Below are positions 9,138-17,892 of a DNA stretch of 64,000 bases, in pieces. Positions within the stretch are counted from its first letter, which is position 1. Each line of letters begins with the position of its first letter. Location of the stretch: NCBI GenBank assembly GCA_026932235.1, contig JAIXKR010000041.1, positions 1-64,000 on the forward strand, read 5' to 3'. The notes beneath the pieces are model-generated. The model was given only the letters and a program-made list of their open reading frames with translations. It was not told where the DNA came from and made no database searches. The DNA comes from Burkholderiales bacterium. GTDB taxonomy: Bacteria; Pseudomonadota; Gammaproteobacteria; Burkholderiales; Burkholderiaceae_C. A program made the position numbers and the translations under genes.

Positions 9138-9613
9138 GCAATCTCCTCGACGGCGGGAAGCGCCGGCCGCGGCACGCCGTCAGGCTCGACGAAGCGCTTC
9201 ACCGCGCCATCCACGACGACGTCGATGCAGCGCGCGCCGGCAAGCCGCGCCCAGTCGGCGTCGATGCGTCGGCCGTTGAAATCGGCGTCGTAGGCCATCT
9301 CGACGGCCGGCACGCTGCGCCGCGGGCCCTTGCGGCGATGGATGCCGACGTTGTGCGCGATCCATCCGGTCGTGAGGACCGACACCACCGCGAGCGCGCC
9401 GAGCATCAGCCAGCGCAGTTCGCCGAGCTCGGGTCTGCCGGCGGTGACGCGTTGCCAGCTCCAGGCGAAAAGCAGCCAGCCGGCGGCGACGAGGACTGCG
9501 TGTCCGAGGCGCCGCAGCACCGGCAGATGCTCCTGGGCCTGCTGCGCGGCGCGCGGCCCCTGCCAGCCGTGTGCGGCGGCGACCCGGCTGGTCGACGGGG
9601 GCTTCTTCAGCAT
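9134..9613 (-). CDS. pgaD: PgaD-like small membrane partner of the polysaccharide synthase
   Basis: This protein of about 159 residues has two membrane helices (HAVLVAAGWLLFAWSW and LMLGALAVVSVLTTGWIA) separated by a short loop, then a cytoplasmic tail with HNVGIHRRKGPRR. This is the layout of PgaD, the partner needed by PgaC for polymerisation and cyclic-di-GMP control. Sequence conservation in this family is low, so position is the main support: its stop overlaps the pgaC-like start by ATGA. The start at 9613 overlaps the preceding PEP-CTERM gene by seven bases. The roughly 60-residue tail after the second helix is longer than I expect for PgaD. Confidence 0.7.
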   Translation of the reverse strand: MLKKPPSTSRVAAAHGWQGPRAAQQAQEHLPVLRRLGHAVLVAAGWLLFAWSWQRVTAGRPELGELRWLMLGALAVVSVLTTGWIAHNVGIHRRKGPRRSVPAVEMAYDADFNGRRIDADWARLAGARCIDVVVDGAVKRFVEPDGVPRPALPAVEEIA

Positions 9614-10488
9614 CGCGCAACGCCCCGGCGTGACCAGGCGGCCGCGCCGAAGGCCAGCGCCAGCAGCGCCAGCAGCGAAGGCTCGGGGACGCGGTGCTCG
9701 AAGTTGTCGACCGGCACCAGCTCCCAGTCGCCGTCGTCCCGCGACCAGCGCAGGTCGACGACGCCTGCACCCAGGCGGTTCCAGCTTCCGAGCTCGAAGC
9801 CGTAGAGCCCTTCGGAGAGCTGCAGGTTGTCGTCGAATCCCAGGCGATCGCGCGGGTTCAGGAAGTCCTGGCCGATCTCCAGCGACTCGTTGTCGGCGCC
9901 GATGAGGCGGAAGAAGAAGCCGTCGTCGTAGAGGACGCTGAAGTTGTAGAGGCCCGCCTCGGTGATGCGGATGAGGCCGCTGAAGTGGGTGGCCCAGTTC
10001 ATCTGGTCCTCGGCGCCGGCCTCCTTGTCGCTGCAGTCGGCCCCGGTGACGGTGTTGCCGAAGAAGGGGCTGAGCGAGGCTGCGCCCCAGGTGCCGGCAT
10101 AGCACTCGTTGTAGCGGGCATTGCCGAAATTGATCTGGTCGACGATGCCGCTCCACTGCTGCACCGGCGTCACGTCGCCGTTCATCACCTGCTGCCAGTC
10201 CGCGCGACCCCACAAGCCGGTGCCCCAGCCGAAGCTGCCGATGGCGCTGCCGTTGCCGTACGTCGTCGTGCCCTCGTTCCACAGCACCTGACTGCCGTGC
10301 CAGGCGTTGTCGATACGGCGGAACTCGGCCTGTGCGCCGGCGGCGGTGGCGACGTCGCCGCCGTAGAGCGGATCGAAGACCGTCGGCGCGGCGAAGGCCG
10401 CGCTGCAGAGGAAGGCGCCGCAGGCCAGCGCCAGGAGCGTCGGGCGAAGGACTCGGGGCGACGAAAGGGTGCGGTGTTGTTGCAGCAT
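9607..10488 (-). CDS. PEP-CTERM-anchored secreted protein with PA14-like domain
   Basis: This exported protein of about 293 residues has a signal peptide (LLALACGAFLCSAAFA) and a C-terminal sorting signal: VPEPSLLALLALAFG, a hydrophobic helix, then SRR. That is the PEP-CTERM pattern recognised by exosortase. The central segment LYNFSVLYDDGFFFRLIG and the following strands look like a PA14-type carbohydrate-binding beta domain. It is the first gene of the exopolysaccharide operon, its stop overlapping the PgaD-like start by seven bases. It may bind or anchor the polymer. No exosortase (EpsH/XrtA) is in the window. The ribosome site before 10488 is weak. Confidence 0.8.
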   Translation of the reverse strand: MLQQHRTLSSPRVLRPTLLALACGAFLCSAAFAAPTVFDPLYGGDVATAAGAQAEFRRIDNAWHGSQVLWNEGTTTYGNGSAIGSFGWGTGLWGRADWQQVMNGDVTPVQQWSGIVDQINFGNARYNECYAGTWGAASLSPFFGNTVTGADCSDKEAGAEDQMNWATHFSGLIRITEAGLYNFSVLYDDGFFFRLIGADNESLEIGQDFLNPRDRLGFDDNLQLSEGLYGFELGSWNRLGAGVVDLRWSRDDGDWELVPVDNFEHRVPEPSLLALLALAFGAAAWSRRGVARC

Positions 10489-10840
10489 GGCAAATTTGTG
10501 AGCAGTTGAAACCGATGCCGAGACCTTAGCGAACCGCGCCGCTACTTGATCGGCAGCAAGGCCCCCGATTCGAGGGACGGCGCGCGATGCGGTCGATCGC
10601 GGCGTGCGGAATGCACGGTCCGCCCCGGACAGCCGCGCCCAGGGGCTTGCACAGCCCAACGCGGCCTGAGCCTGGTCTGCCGGGGATGCGGTGGCGGCTC
10701 GTCTCGTCATGGGCGCCACGGTATCGACGCCTCCGGGCGCCGGCACTCGGGGAATGGATGAATCGACGCCGCGGGACCGGGCGCATGCGGCCCTGCCGAC
10801 ACCGACCGTGCATTCGTGCACGGCCGGCGCACCGCCGCCG
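10489..10840. other. 350-base gap upstream of the exopolysaccharide operon
   Basis: This gap lies between the relA stop and the PEP-CTERM gene start, both on the minus strand. The part next to the operon start (10489-10530) is comparatively A+T-rich and is the likely promoter region. I see no clear -35/-10 pair and no intact gene; frames open here are arginine-rich shadows. Confidence 0.5.
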
Positions 10841-13123
10841 TCAGCGCCTGCGCGCTTTCCAGACCCCGGGAACCCGCGCCACCGCGCGCAGCGCCTGCGC
10901 GATGCGGCCCGCGTCCTCGGCCTCGACGGTGAAGACCATGCGCGCGGTCGCGCCACGCTGGCCGCGCTGCGACTGCGTGTTCACGGCGATCACGTTCAGC
11001 CGTTCCTTGGTGAAGACTTCGGAGATGTCGCGCAGCAGGCCCTGGCGGTCCTCGGCCTCGATCTGCACGTCCACCGGGTAGACGGGACGCTTGTCGCCGC
11101 TGCCGGCGCTCTCCCACGCCACCTCGATGGCGCGGCCCGGGAAGCGCTCGGCCATGTGGCGGAAGTTGCTGCAGTCGCGACGATGGATGGCCACCCCCTT
11201 GCCGCGCGTGACGAAGCCGCGGATCTCGTCCGGCGGTGCGGGCCGGCAGCAGCGTGCCAGCGTCGTCATCAGCGAGCCCACGCCCACCACCAACACCCCG
11301 CCGCCACCCGCCCCGCTGCGCGAGCGCCGCAGCAGCGGCGCGTCCGCCTCGGCGGCCGCGGGCGCAGCCGGGCGCAGCAGGTTCTCGATGTTGCGCAGCG
11401 AGTACTCATCCTTGCCGACGACTTCGAACAGCGCGTCCGCCGACTTGAAGCCGAGCTGCTCGGCAAGGTGCTCGAGCTTGAGGGCCGTGCGGCCCTCGCG
11501 CTGCAGCAGCTTCTCGACGAGCTCGCGTCCGCGCCCGAGCGTGGCCGACAAGGCCTGCGCGTTGAACCAGGCGCGCACCTTGGCGCGTGCGCGCGGGCTC
11601 TGCAGGAAATGCAGCTCGGGGTTGAGCCAGTCCATCGACGGCCCGCCCTCCTTCGCGGCGACGATCTCCACCGTCTGCCCATGCGTGAGCGGCGTGTTCA
11701 GCGGCACCATCGCGCCATCGACGCGGGCGCCGCGGCAGCGGTGGCCGAGGTCGGTGTGCAGCGCGTAGGCGAAGTCGACCGGCGTGGCGCCCGCCGGGAG
11801 ATCGATCAGCGTCGCCTGCGGCGTGAAGACGTAGATGCGATCGTCGAGTCCAGCGCCGACCGCGGCGCCGACCGCAGGGCCGACACCGGCGCCCTTCGCG
11901 GGAGCGGCGGCCACATCCCGACGCTGCGAACTGCTGAAGTCGCGCTCCCAGGCCAGCAGTTCGCGCAGCACGGCCTTGCGCGCGTCGGCCAGGCGCTGCT
12001 CGTAGGCGCCGCTGGCGGCCACGCCGGCATAGCCGCGTGCGCCGGCTTCCTTGTACATCCAGTGCGCGGCGACACCGTACTCGGCGTGCTCGTGCATCGC
12101 GCGCGTGCGGATCTGCACCTCGACGGGCCGTCCGTCCTCGCCCAGCACCACGGTGTGCAGCGATTGGTAGCCGTTGGCCTTGGGGCGCGCGATGTAGTCG
12201 TCGAACTCGCCCTCGACCGGCGTGTAGGCCTCGTGCACGCGCGCCAGCGCCGCGTAGCAGGCCGCCTCGTCCTCGACGATGACGCGCAGCGCGCGCACGT
12301 CGAAGACGCGCTCGATCGACAAGCCCTTGCCCTGCATCTTCTTCCAGATGCTGTAGAGGTGCTTGGGCCGCCCCAGCACCTCGGCGCGGATGTGCGCGTG
12401 CTGCAGCAGCTCAGCCAGGTGCCGACGAGCCTGCTCCACGCCCAGTTCGCGCTCGGCGCGCTTCTCGTCGACGAGCAACGCCACGCGGCGGTAGGTCTCG
12501 GGGTCGAGGAAGCGGAAGGCCAGGTCCTCGAGCTCCCACTTGATCTGCCAGATGCCGAGCCGGTTGGCCAGCGGCGCGAAGATCTGCTGCGACTCCAGCC
12601 CCAGCTCGCGCGGGCACTCGCGCTTGCTGGCGGCGAACCAGCGCAGCGTCTGCAGCCGCGAGGCCAGGCGCAGCAGCACGACGCGCAGGTCGCGCCCGAA
12701 GGCCAGCAGCATCTTGCGCACGCGCTCGGCCTGCCGGCCATGCCCGCCCTCGCCGAGCGCGGCATCGCGCGCCGCGCGCTGGATCTGCACCAGCTGCCGC
12801 GTGAGCATCACCAGACCCGCGTACGACGGCCCGAAGGCACGCCCGATCACCTCCTCGGGCCGCTGCAGGTAGTCGCTGGCGTAGACGAGATAGGCCGAGG
12901 CCTGCATCGAGGGTGCCGCCCCGATGGCCGCGAGGATCCCGGCCACGCCGTCGGCGTGCGCAAGCGCGCCCTCGCCCGAGCCGCGTACCCGCCCCGCCAG
13001 CAGGGGCTCGGCGAAGGCGCGCGCGCGCTGCAGCGCGTCGGCACCGATGGAGGCGTCCGCGGCTTCGCTGAGCTGGACGATCGGAGCCGCGGCCAACACG
13101 GCCTCGCCGGCAAGCGTCTTCAT
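10841..13123 (-). CDS. relA: RelA-type (p)ppGpp synthetase
   Basis: This 760-residue protein has the long RelA/SpoT plan: degenerate HD region, synthetase, TGS, helical/zinc-finger and ACT domains. The hydrolase motif is lost (YLVYASDY where SpoT has an HD pair), as in monofunctional RelA. The synthetase is intact: RPKHLYSIWKKM, DVRALRVIVED and EGEFDDYIARPKANGYQSLH, with the ExDD signature of RelA. TGS (IYVFTPQATLIDLPAGAT), a CRPAPPDEIRGFVTRGKGV segment and a C-terminal ACT domain follow. It makes pppGpp from GTP and ATP on starved ribosomes. The alpha/beta hydrolase gene ends 18 bases upstream, so the two may be co-transcribed. Confidence 0.95.
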   Translation of the reverse strand: MKTLAGEAVLAAAPIVQLSEAADASIGADALQRARAFAEPLLAGRVRGSGEGALAHADGVAGILAAIGAAPSMQASAYLVYASDYLQRPEEVIGRAFGPSYAGLVMLTRQLVQIQRAARDAALGEGGHGRQAERVRKMLLAFGRDLRVVLLRLASRLQTLRWFAASKRECPRELGLESQQIFAPLANRLGIWQIKWELEDLAFRFLDPETYRRVALLVDEKRAERELGVEQARRHLAELLQHAHIRAEVLGRPKHLYSIWKKMQGKGLSIERVFDVRALRVIVEDEAACYAALARVHEAYTPVEGEFDDYIARPKANGYQSLHTVVLGEDGRPVEVQIRTRAMHEHAEYGVAAHWMYKEAGARGYAGVAASGAYEQRLADARKAVLRELLAWERDFSSSQRRDVAAAPAKGAGVGPAVGAAVGAGLDDRIYVFTPQATLIDLPAGATPVDFAYALHTDLGHRCRGARVDGAMVPLNTPLTHGQTVEIVAAKEGGPSMDWLNPELHFLQSPRARAKVRAWFNAQALSATLGRGRELVEKLLQREGRTALKLEHLAEQLGFKSADALFEVVGKDEYSLRNIENLLRPAAPAAAEADAPLLRRSRSGAGGGGVLVVGVGSLMTTLARCCRPAPPDEIRGFVTRGKGVAIHRRDCSNFRHMAERFPGRAIEVAWESAGSGDKRPVYPVDVQIEAEDRQGLLRDISEVFTKERLNVIAVNTQSQRGQRGATARMVFTVEAEDAGRIAQALRAVARVPGVWKARRR

Positions 13124-13141
13124 GACGGGCGAACCTTCGCT

Positions 13142-14017
13142 TCAGCCCTCGAGCAGGAACTCCCTCACCGCCTGGCGCTGCTCGGGCTGCACGAGCGTGG
13201 GCGCGTGGCCCACGCCCGCAAACTCCACCAGGCGCGCCTTCGGTCCGCGCTCGGTCATGGCCTGCGCCGTGGCCTTGGACAAGAGGTCGGACTCCGCGCC
13301 GCGCAGCAGCAGCACCGGCAGCTTCAGGCCGTCATAGGCGCTCCACATCGCCGCCTCGCCCGCATGGGCCAGCGCCGGCGTGATGGCGCGAAACGGCACG
13401 GCGATCGCGGGATCGTAGTGCGGCTTGAAGCCCTCTCCGTCGACCGCCAGCTGCGGGCGCGTCAGCGCCAGCCACTGCTCGCGCGTGTGCGGACCGAAGC
13501 TGCGGCTGATCTCCCACAAGGCATCGGCGGCCTCGTCCAGCGAGCGCCAGCGCAAGGGCGCGCCCAGGTAGGTGCCGATGCGCACGAGCGACTGCGGCTC
13601 GATCGACGGTCCGACGTCGTTGAGCACGAGCCGGCGCAGCGGCGAACCGCGCAGCGCCGCCACGCCGAGGCCGATCAATCCCCCCATCGACGTGCCGACC
13701 CAGTCGACCTGCGCCGCATCCAGCCGCGCCAGCAGCGTCACCATGTCGGCAATGTAGGTGGGGAAGGCGTAGGCCATCGCGTCGTCGAGCCAGTCGCTCT
13801 TCCCGCGCCCGACCACGTCCGGGCAGACGACACGGTAGTGGCCGCAAAGGTCTGCGGCGAGGGTGTCGAAGTCGCGCCCCTGGCGCGCGAGTCCGTGCAC
13901 GCAGACGAGCACGCGCGCGTTGGCCGGATCGCCCCATTCCCAGTAGGCCATGCGGTGCAGGCCGCGGGAATCCAGGCACTGGACCTGGCGCAGGCGGGGT
14001 GAAGCGGGACCGTTCAT
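13142..14017 (-). CDS. Alpha/beta-hydrolase fold protein
   Basis: This cytoplasmic alpha/beta hydrolase has about 291 residues. The oxyanion segment VCVHGLARQG, nucleophile elbow GTSMGG, acid in GAESDLL and histidine in GVGHAP form a complete Ser-Asp-His triad. The GRGKSDWL and GMGG-like motifs place it with esterase/lipase-type hydrolases common in Burkholderiales. Substrate unknown. The start at 14017 was chosen because the frame upstream reads through the promoter region of the divergent bdh gene. It precedes relA by 18 bases on the same strand. Confidence 0.85.
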   Translation of the reverse strand: MNGPASPRLRQVQCLDSRGLHRMAYWEWGDPANARVLVCVHGLARQGRDFDTLAADLCGHYRVVCPDVVGRGKSDWLDDAMAYAFPTYIADMVTLLARLDAAQVDWVGTSMGGLIGLGVAALRGSPLRRLVLNDVGPSIEPQSLVRIGTYLGAPLRWRSLDEAADALWEISRSFGPHTREQWLALTRPQLAVDGEGFKPHYDPAIAVPFRAITPALAHAGEAAMWSAYDGLKLPVLLLRGAESDLLSKATAQAMTERGPKARLVEFAGVGHAPTLVQPEQRQAVREFLLEG

Positions 14018-14078
14018 GACGCCACCGGAGCGGAATTTCGATAATGCGGGCATCGTAACCACAGCAGGAGTGCACCGC

Positions 14079-14849
14079 ATGCTGAGTGCAAAGACCGCCC
14101 TCGTCACGGGCTCGACCAGCGGTATCGGTCTGGGAATCGCCACCGCGCTGGCGCAGAACGGCGCGCGCGTGATGCTCAACGGCTTCGGCGACGTCGAAGG
14201 CGCCCTCGCCCAGGTGCGGCGGTTCGATCCCGAGGCCGTTCACGACGGTGCCGACATGAGCAGGCCCGAGCAGATCGAGGCCATGGTCCGCCGCTGTGAA
14301 AGCGAGCTCGGCAGCTGCGACATCCTCGTCAACAACGCCGGCATCCAGCACGTCGCGCCCATCCCCGAGTTTCCCGTCGAGCGCTGGGACGCGATCATCG
14401 CCATCAACCTGAGCTCGGCCTTCCATGGCATGCGCGCGGCGCTTCCCGGCATGCAGAAGCGCAACTGGGGCCGCATCATCAACGTCGCCTCGGTGCACGG
14501 CCTGGTGGCATCGACGAACAAGAGCGCCTACGTCGCCGCCAAGCACGGCATCGTCGGCCTGACCAAGGTCGCAGCACTCGAGAACGCCACCAGCGGCGTG
14601 ACCGTGAACGCCATCTGCCCGGGCTGGGTGCTCACACCGCTGGTGCAGAAGCAGGTCGACGCCCGCGCCGCCGCCCAGCACATCGACAACGAGGAGGCCA
14701 AGCGCGAACTGCTGGCCGAGAAGCAGCCCTCGCTGCAGTTCACGACGCCCGAGCAGCTCGCGGCACTCGTGGTCTTCCTGTGCTCGCCGGCCGCCGACAA
14801 CATCCGCGGCGCAGCCATCAACGTCGACGGCGGCTGGGTGGCGCAGTAG
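14079..14849 (+). CDS. bdhA: D-3-hydroxybutyrate dehydrogenase
   Basis: This short-chain dehydrogenase has 256 residues. It interconverts 3-hydroxybutyrate and acetoacetate with NAD, the step that feeds depolymerised PHB into acetyl-CoA metabolism. Visible: TGSTSGIGLG (cofactor loop), NNAGIQHV, catalytic Ser in NVASVHG and Tyr/Lys in SAYVAAKHG. The C-terminal region EKQPSLQFTTPEQLAAL and GAAINVDGGWVAQ is strongly typical of BdhA. CAGGAG lies about eight bases upstream of the ATG. It is divergent from the hydrolase by 61 bases. Confidence 0.92.
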   Translation: MLSAKTALVTGSTSGIGLGIATALAQNGARVMLNGFGDVEGALAQVRRFDPEAVHDGADMSRPEQIEAMVRRCESELGSCDILVNNAGIQHVAPIPEFPVERWDAIIAINLSSAFHGMRAALPGMQKRNWGRIINVASVHGLVASTNKSAYVAAKHGIVGLTKVAALENATSGVTVNAICPGWVLTPLVQKQVDARAAAQHIDNEEAKRELLAEKQPSLQFTTPEQLAALVVFLCSPAADNIRGAAINVDGGWVAQ

Positions 14850-14855
14850 CCACCG

Positions 14856-14869
14856 CGCGGCGCGCCGCG
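14856..14869. terminator. 14-bp perfect palindrome between convergent genes
   Basis: CGCGGCGCGCCGCG lies just after the bdhA stop and before the stop of the convergent SIMPL gene. It could fold into a short hairpin, but has no loop and no T-run. Weak terminator candidate. Confidence 0.25.
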
Positions 14870-14876
14870 AGATCGC

Positions 14877-15614
14877 TCAGCGCGCCGAGAGCTGCACGCT
14901 GCCGCTCACGCTGGCGCTCACCGTCGCCTTGCCGGCCTCGAAGGGCAGCGCACCCTCGGCGCCGGGTGCGGCTGCAGCCATCGCCACGCGCGCCATCGGC
15001 CGCATGGGGGGCAGGTCCGCGCCCTGCACCGTGACCTCGCGCAGCGTCCAGCCGGAAAAACCGAAGAGACGCGCCACTTCCTCGGCGCGCGCCTTGAACC
15101 TGGCGATCGCCTGTGCGGTCAGCTCGGCGTCGACCTGCTCGCGCTTCTCGCGCGAGAGGCCGAAGCTGCTGCGCGCGATGGTCATGCTCTGGATGCGGCC
15201 GGCCAGCTGCGACACGGCGACCATGTCGCTGCCCTCGACCACCAGTTCGGCGCTGCCGCTCCAGCCCGAGGGCCCCTTGGCGGTGTAGCGCGGATGGATG
15301 GAGAAGTCCCCGGTCTGCACCTCGAGCCGGCCCGGTTTCGCCGCCGCGCGCGCCACCGTGAGCGCCTCGTCCAGCGCCTGCTTCAGCTGCGCCTGCAGCT
15401 GGCTGGCGTCCGGGCCCTCGCGACTGGTGGAGAAGACCAGCGTCAGCAAGTCCTTCTGCACCTCCATGGTCGCCGTGGCGCTCAGGCCGACGACGTTCTG
15501 CGGCGCCGTCGTGGTCGCCAGCGTCGTCTGCCCCAGGGCAGGCAGCGCGGTGGCCAGCAGCAGCGGCGCCAGGGCCAGGCGGGCGGGAAGGCGGCAGGGG
15601 CGAGGTGGCGTCAT
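14877..15614 (-). CDS. SIMPL-domain (DUF541) periplasmic protein
   Basis: This protein of about 245 residues has an N-terminal signal peptide (LALAPLLLATALPALGQ) and then a SIMPL/DUF541 domain: GLSATATMEVQKDLLTLVFS, repeated alpha-beta elements, and AIARFKARAEEVARLFGFSG. The C-terminus carries the usual strand set ending SASVSGSVQLSAR. The family has no firm biochemical role; some members are linked to oxidative stress or signalling. The start at 15614 is the one that gives a proper signal peptide. It is divergent from ompR. Confidence 0.85.
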   Translation of the reverse strand: MTPPRPCRLPARLALAPLLLATALPALGQTTLATTTAPQNVVGLSATATMEVQKDLLTLVFSTSREGPDASQLQAQLKQALDEALTVARAAAKPGRLEVQTGDFSIHPRYTAKGPSGWSGSAELVVEGSDMVAVSQLAGRIQSMTIARSSFGLSREKREQVDAELTAQAIARFKARAEEVARLFGFSGWTLREVTVQGADLPPMRPMARVAMAAAAPGAEGALPFEAGKATVSASVSGSVQLSAR

Positions 15615-15776
15615 GGCGATCGCGGGTGAGGAGTGGACACGGAAGGCTAACGCAGCGCCCCGCGCGCGCGCTGACGCAGGCAAGTTCTGTAACAAGCGGT
15701 CAACCCAAAGGCCGCCAGGGGACGACGACGGCCAGACGGCACGCAAAATGCGGTTGTTACAATTCAGGAGCCGCCG

Positions 15777-16511
15777 ATGAACGCCCCCGCCAGTCCCCGC
15801 CCGGACCGCATCCTCGTCGTCGACGACGATGCGCGCATCCGCGACCTGCTGCGGCGCTACCTCGCGCAGGAAGGCTTCGAGGTCCTGCTCGCGGAGGATG
15901 CGAAGGCGCTCAACCGCGTCATGACGCGCGAGACCATCGATCTCATCGTGCTCGACCTCATGCTGCCCGGCGAGGACGGGCTCTCGATCTGCCGCCGCCT
16001 GCGCGCCGCCAACGACACCACGCCGATCATCATGCTCACCGCCAAGGTCGAGGACGTGGACCGCATCGTCGGCCTCGAAGTCGGCGCCGACGACTACCTG
16101 CCCAAACCCTTCAACCCGCGCGAGCTGCTGGCGCGCATCCACGCGGTGCTGCGGCGGCGGCCCAAGCTCGAGGCGCCGGGTGCGCCGTCCAAGGACGCCC
16201 AAGTCGTCAGCTTCGGCCCCTTCGAGTTCGACCTCTCGCTGCGGCGCCTGTCCAAGGACGGCCAGCAGATGGCCTTGACCACGGGCGAGTTCAGCATGCT
16301 GAAGGCGCTCGTGCGCCACCCGCGGCAACCGCTGTCGCGTGACAAGCTCGCACAACTGGCGCGCGGACGCGAGTTCGAGCCCTTCGATCGCAGCCTGGAC
16401 GTGCAGATCTCGCGCCTGCGCAAGATGATCGAGCCCGATCCGGCACAGCCGCGCTACATCCAGACGGTCTGGGGTGTCGGCTACGTGTTCGTCCCCGACG
16501 GCGCGAGCTGA
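15777..16511 (+). CDS. ompR: OmpR-family response regulator
   Basis: This 244-residue two-component regulator has a receiver domain at residues 11-125 with acidic pocket VVDDD, phospho-acceptor Asp60 in VLDLMLP, Thr in MLTAK and Lys in LPKPF. A winged-helix DNA-binding domain follows (SLDVQISRLRKMIE, QTVWGVGYVF). It matches OmpR, which controls outer-membrane porins and osmotic responses. CAGGAG lies about six bases before the ATG. The histidine kinase gene follows with almost no gap. Confidence 0.93.
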   Translation: MNAPASPRPDRILVVDDDARIRDLLRRYLAQEGFEVLLAEDAKALNRVMTRETIDLIVLDLMLPGEDGLSICRRLRAANDTTPIIMLTAKVEDVDRIVGLEVGADDYLPKPFNPRELLARIHAVLRRRPKLEAPGAPSKDAQVVSFGPFEFDLSLRRLSKDGQQMALTTGEFSMLKALVRHPRQPLSRDKLAQLARGREFEPFDRSLDVQISRLRKMIEPDPAQPRYIQTVWGVGYVFVPDGAS

Positions 16512-16542
16512 CCTTGCCGCACGCCCGTCCAACGGTTCTCCA

Positions 16543-17868
16543 TTGCGACCCGCGCTGCCCCTGAGCCTCTTCTGGCGCACCTTCTTCCTGCTGGCGCTGC
16601 TGCTGGCCGGCGGTGTCTTCGCCTGGGTGCAGACGCTGCGCGCACTCGAGTTCGAGCCGCGTGCGGTCGCGGCGGCACAGCAGACCGCCAGCCTCGTGAA
16701 CCTCTCGCGTGCCGCGCTGCGACAGGCCGACGGCATCAACCGCGTCGCCATCCTCAAGGGAATGGGCGCGCAGCAGGCCGTGCGCGTGACGCCACGCGAG
16801 CCCGGCGACCACTGGGAGCCCTACGCGGTCGACCGCTTCACGCGCCGCGTCAGCAGCGAGCTGCGCGCCACGCTCGGCCCCGACGCCATCGTCGCGCGCA
16901 GCGTCAACGGCACGCCCGGCATCTGGGTCGGTTTCTCCATCGAGCGCGACCGTTACTGGCTGCAGGCGGCGCAGACGCCGGTGGGCCCGCTGCAAAGCCG
17001 CACCTGGTTCGTGTGGATCGGCATCGCGGGGCTGGCCACGCTGATCGGTTCGGTGGCGGTGGCCAGCCTCATCAACCAGCCGCTGAAGCAGCTTTCGTTC
17101 GCCGCCAGCCGCATCCGCGGCGGCGACCTCGACTCGCGCCTGGACGAGAACACGCTCACGAGCGAGATCCGCGAGGTCAACCGCGGCTTCAACCGCATGG
17201 CGCGCGAACTGGCGCGCATGGAGGAAGACCGCGCCGTCATGCTCGCGGGGATCAGCCACGACCTGCGCACGCCGCTGGCACGCCTGCGCCTGGAGACCGA
17301 GATGAGCGTGGCCGACGAGGAGGCCAAGCGCAACATGGCCTCCGACATCGACCAGCTCGACGCCATCATCGACAAGTTCATGGACTATGCGCGCCCGGGG
17401 GAGACCCGCCTGTCGCCGATCGCGCTGGCCGCGCTGATCGAGAAGGAAGCGGCGTCCTTTCGTGACGCGAGCCAGATCCGCATCGGCGTGCGCGTGGCGC
17501 CCGACCTCGTCGTCATGGGCGACGAGACCGAACTCGCGCGCGTCTTCCTCAACCTCTTCGAGAACGCGCGCCGTTACGGACGCGGCACCTACACCGGCGT
17601 CGCCGAGGTCAAGGTCACCTACGTGCGCGCGGGCTCCTGGGTCATCGTCACCGTGCGCGACCACGGCACCGGAGTGGCGCCGGAGAAGCTGCACCAGCTC
17701 ACCACGCCCTTCTTCCGCGGCGACGCCGCACGCACCGCCGCCACCGGCGCCGGCCTGGGCCTGGCCATCGTCGAGAAATCGCTGCAGCGCATGGGCGGCA
17801 GCCTGGAAATCAACAACGCCCCCGGCGGCGGCCTGATGGTGCACGTTCGCCTGAAGCGCGCCACCTGA
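16543..17868 (+). CDS. envZ: EnvZ-type osmosensing histidine kinase
   Basis: This inner-membrane sensor kinase of about 441 residues phosphorylates OmpR. It has a first membrane helix (FFLLALLLAGGVFAWV), a periplasmic region, a second helix near the WIGIAGLATLIGSVAVA segment, then HAMP, HisKA with GISHDLRTPLARL, and HATPase with NLFENARRYG, VRDHGTGV and TGAGLGLAIVEK. The start is uncertain: TTG at 16543 puts the phospho-His at residue 239, close to its position in E. coli EnvZ, while GTG at 16474 would overlap ompR by 38 bases. No strong ribosome site is seen for either. It converges on ispF. Confidence 0.88.
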   Translation: MRPALPLSLFWRTFFLLALLLAGGVFAWVQTLRALEFEPRAVAAAQQTASLVNLSRAALRQADGINRVAILKGMGAQQAVRVTPREPGDHWEPYAVDRFTRRVSSELRATLGPDAIVARSVNGTPGIWVGFSIERDRYWLQAAQTPVGPLQSRTWFVWIGIAGLATLIGSVAVASLINQPLKQLSFAASRIRGGDLDSRLDENTLTSEIREVNRGFNRMARELARMEEDRAVMLAGISHDLRTPLARLRLETEMSVADEEAKRNMASDIDQLDAIIDKFMDYARPGETRLSPIALAALIEKEAASFRDASQIRIGVRVAPDLVVMGDETELARVFLNLFENARRYGRGTYTGVAEVKVTYVRAGSWVIVTVRDHGTGVAPEKLHQLTTPFFRGDAARTAATGAGLGLAIVEKSLQRMGGSLEINNAPGGGLMVHVRLKRAT

Positions 17869-17892
17869 TCCCGGGCGAGGCGCTCGGCGATC

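Noticed and set aside
10841-13123. Loss of the HD motif in RelA as a defect
   Set aside because: A degenerate HD region is normal for monofunctional RelA enzymes.
10691-14002. Long plus-strand open frame of about 1,100 codons opposite relA
   Set aside because: It is antisense to relA and the hydrolase, is rich in Arg, Gln, His and Ala with no domain, and is an expected shadow in high-GC DNA.
15755-15763. Extended -10 (TGTTACAAT) upstream of ompR
   Set aside because: It would put the transcript start at or within the ribosome site, and there is no matching -35.
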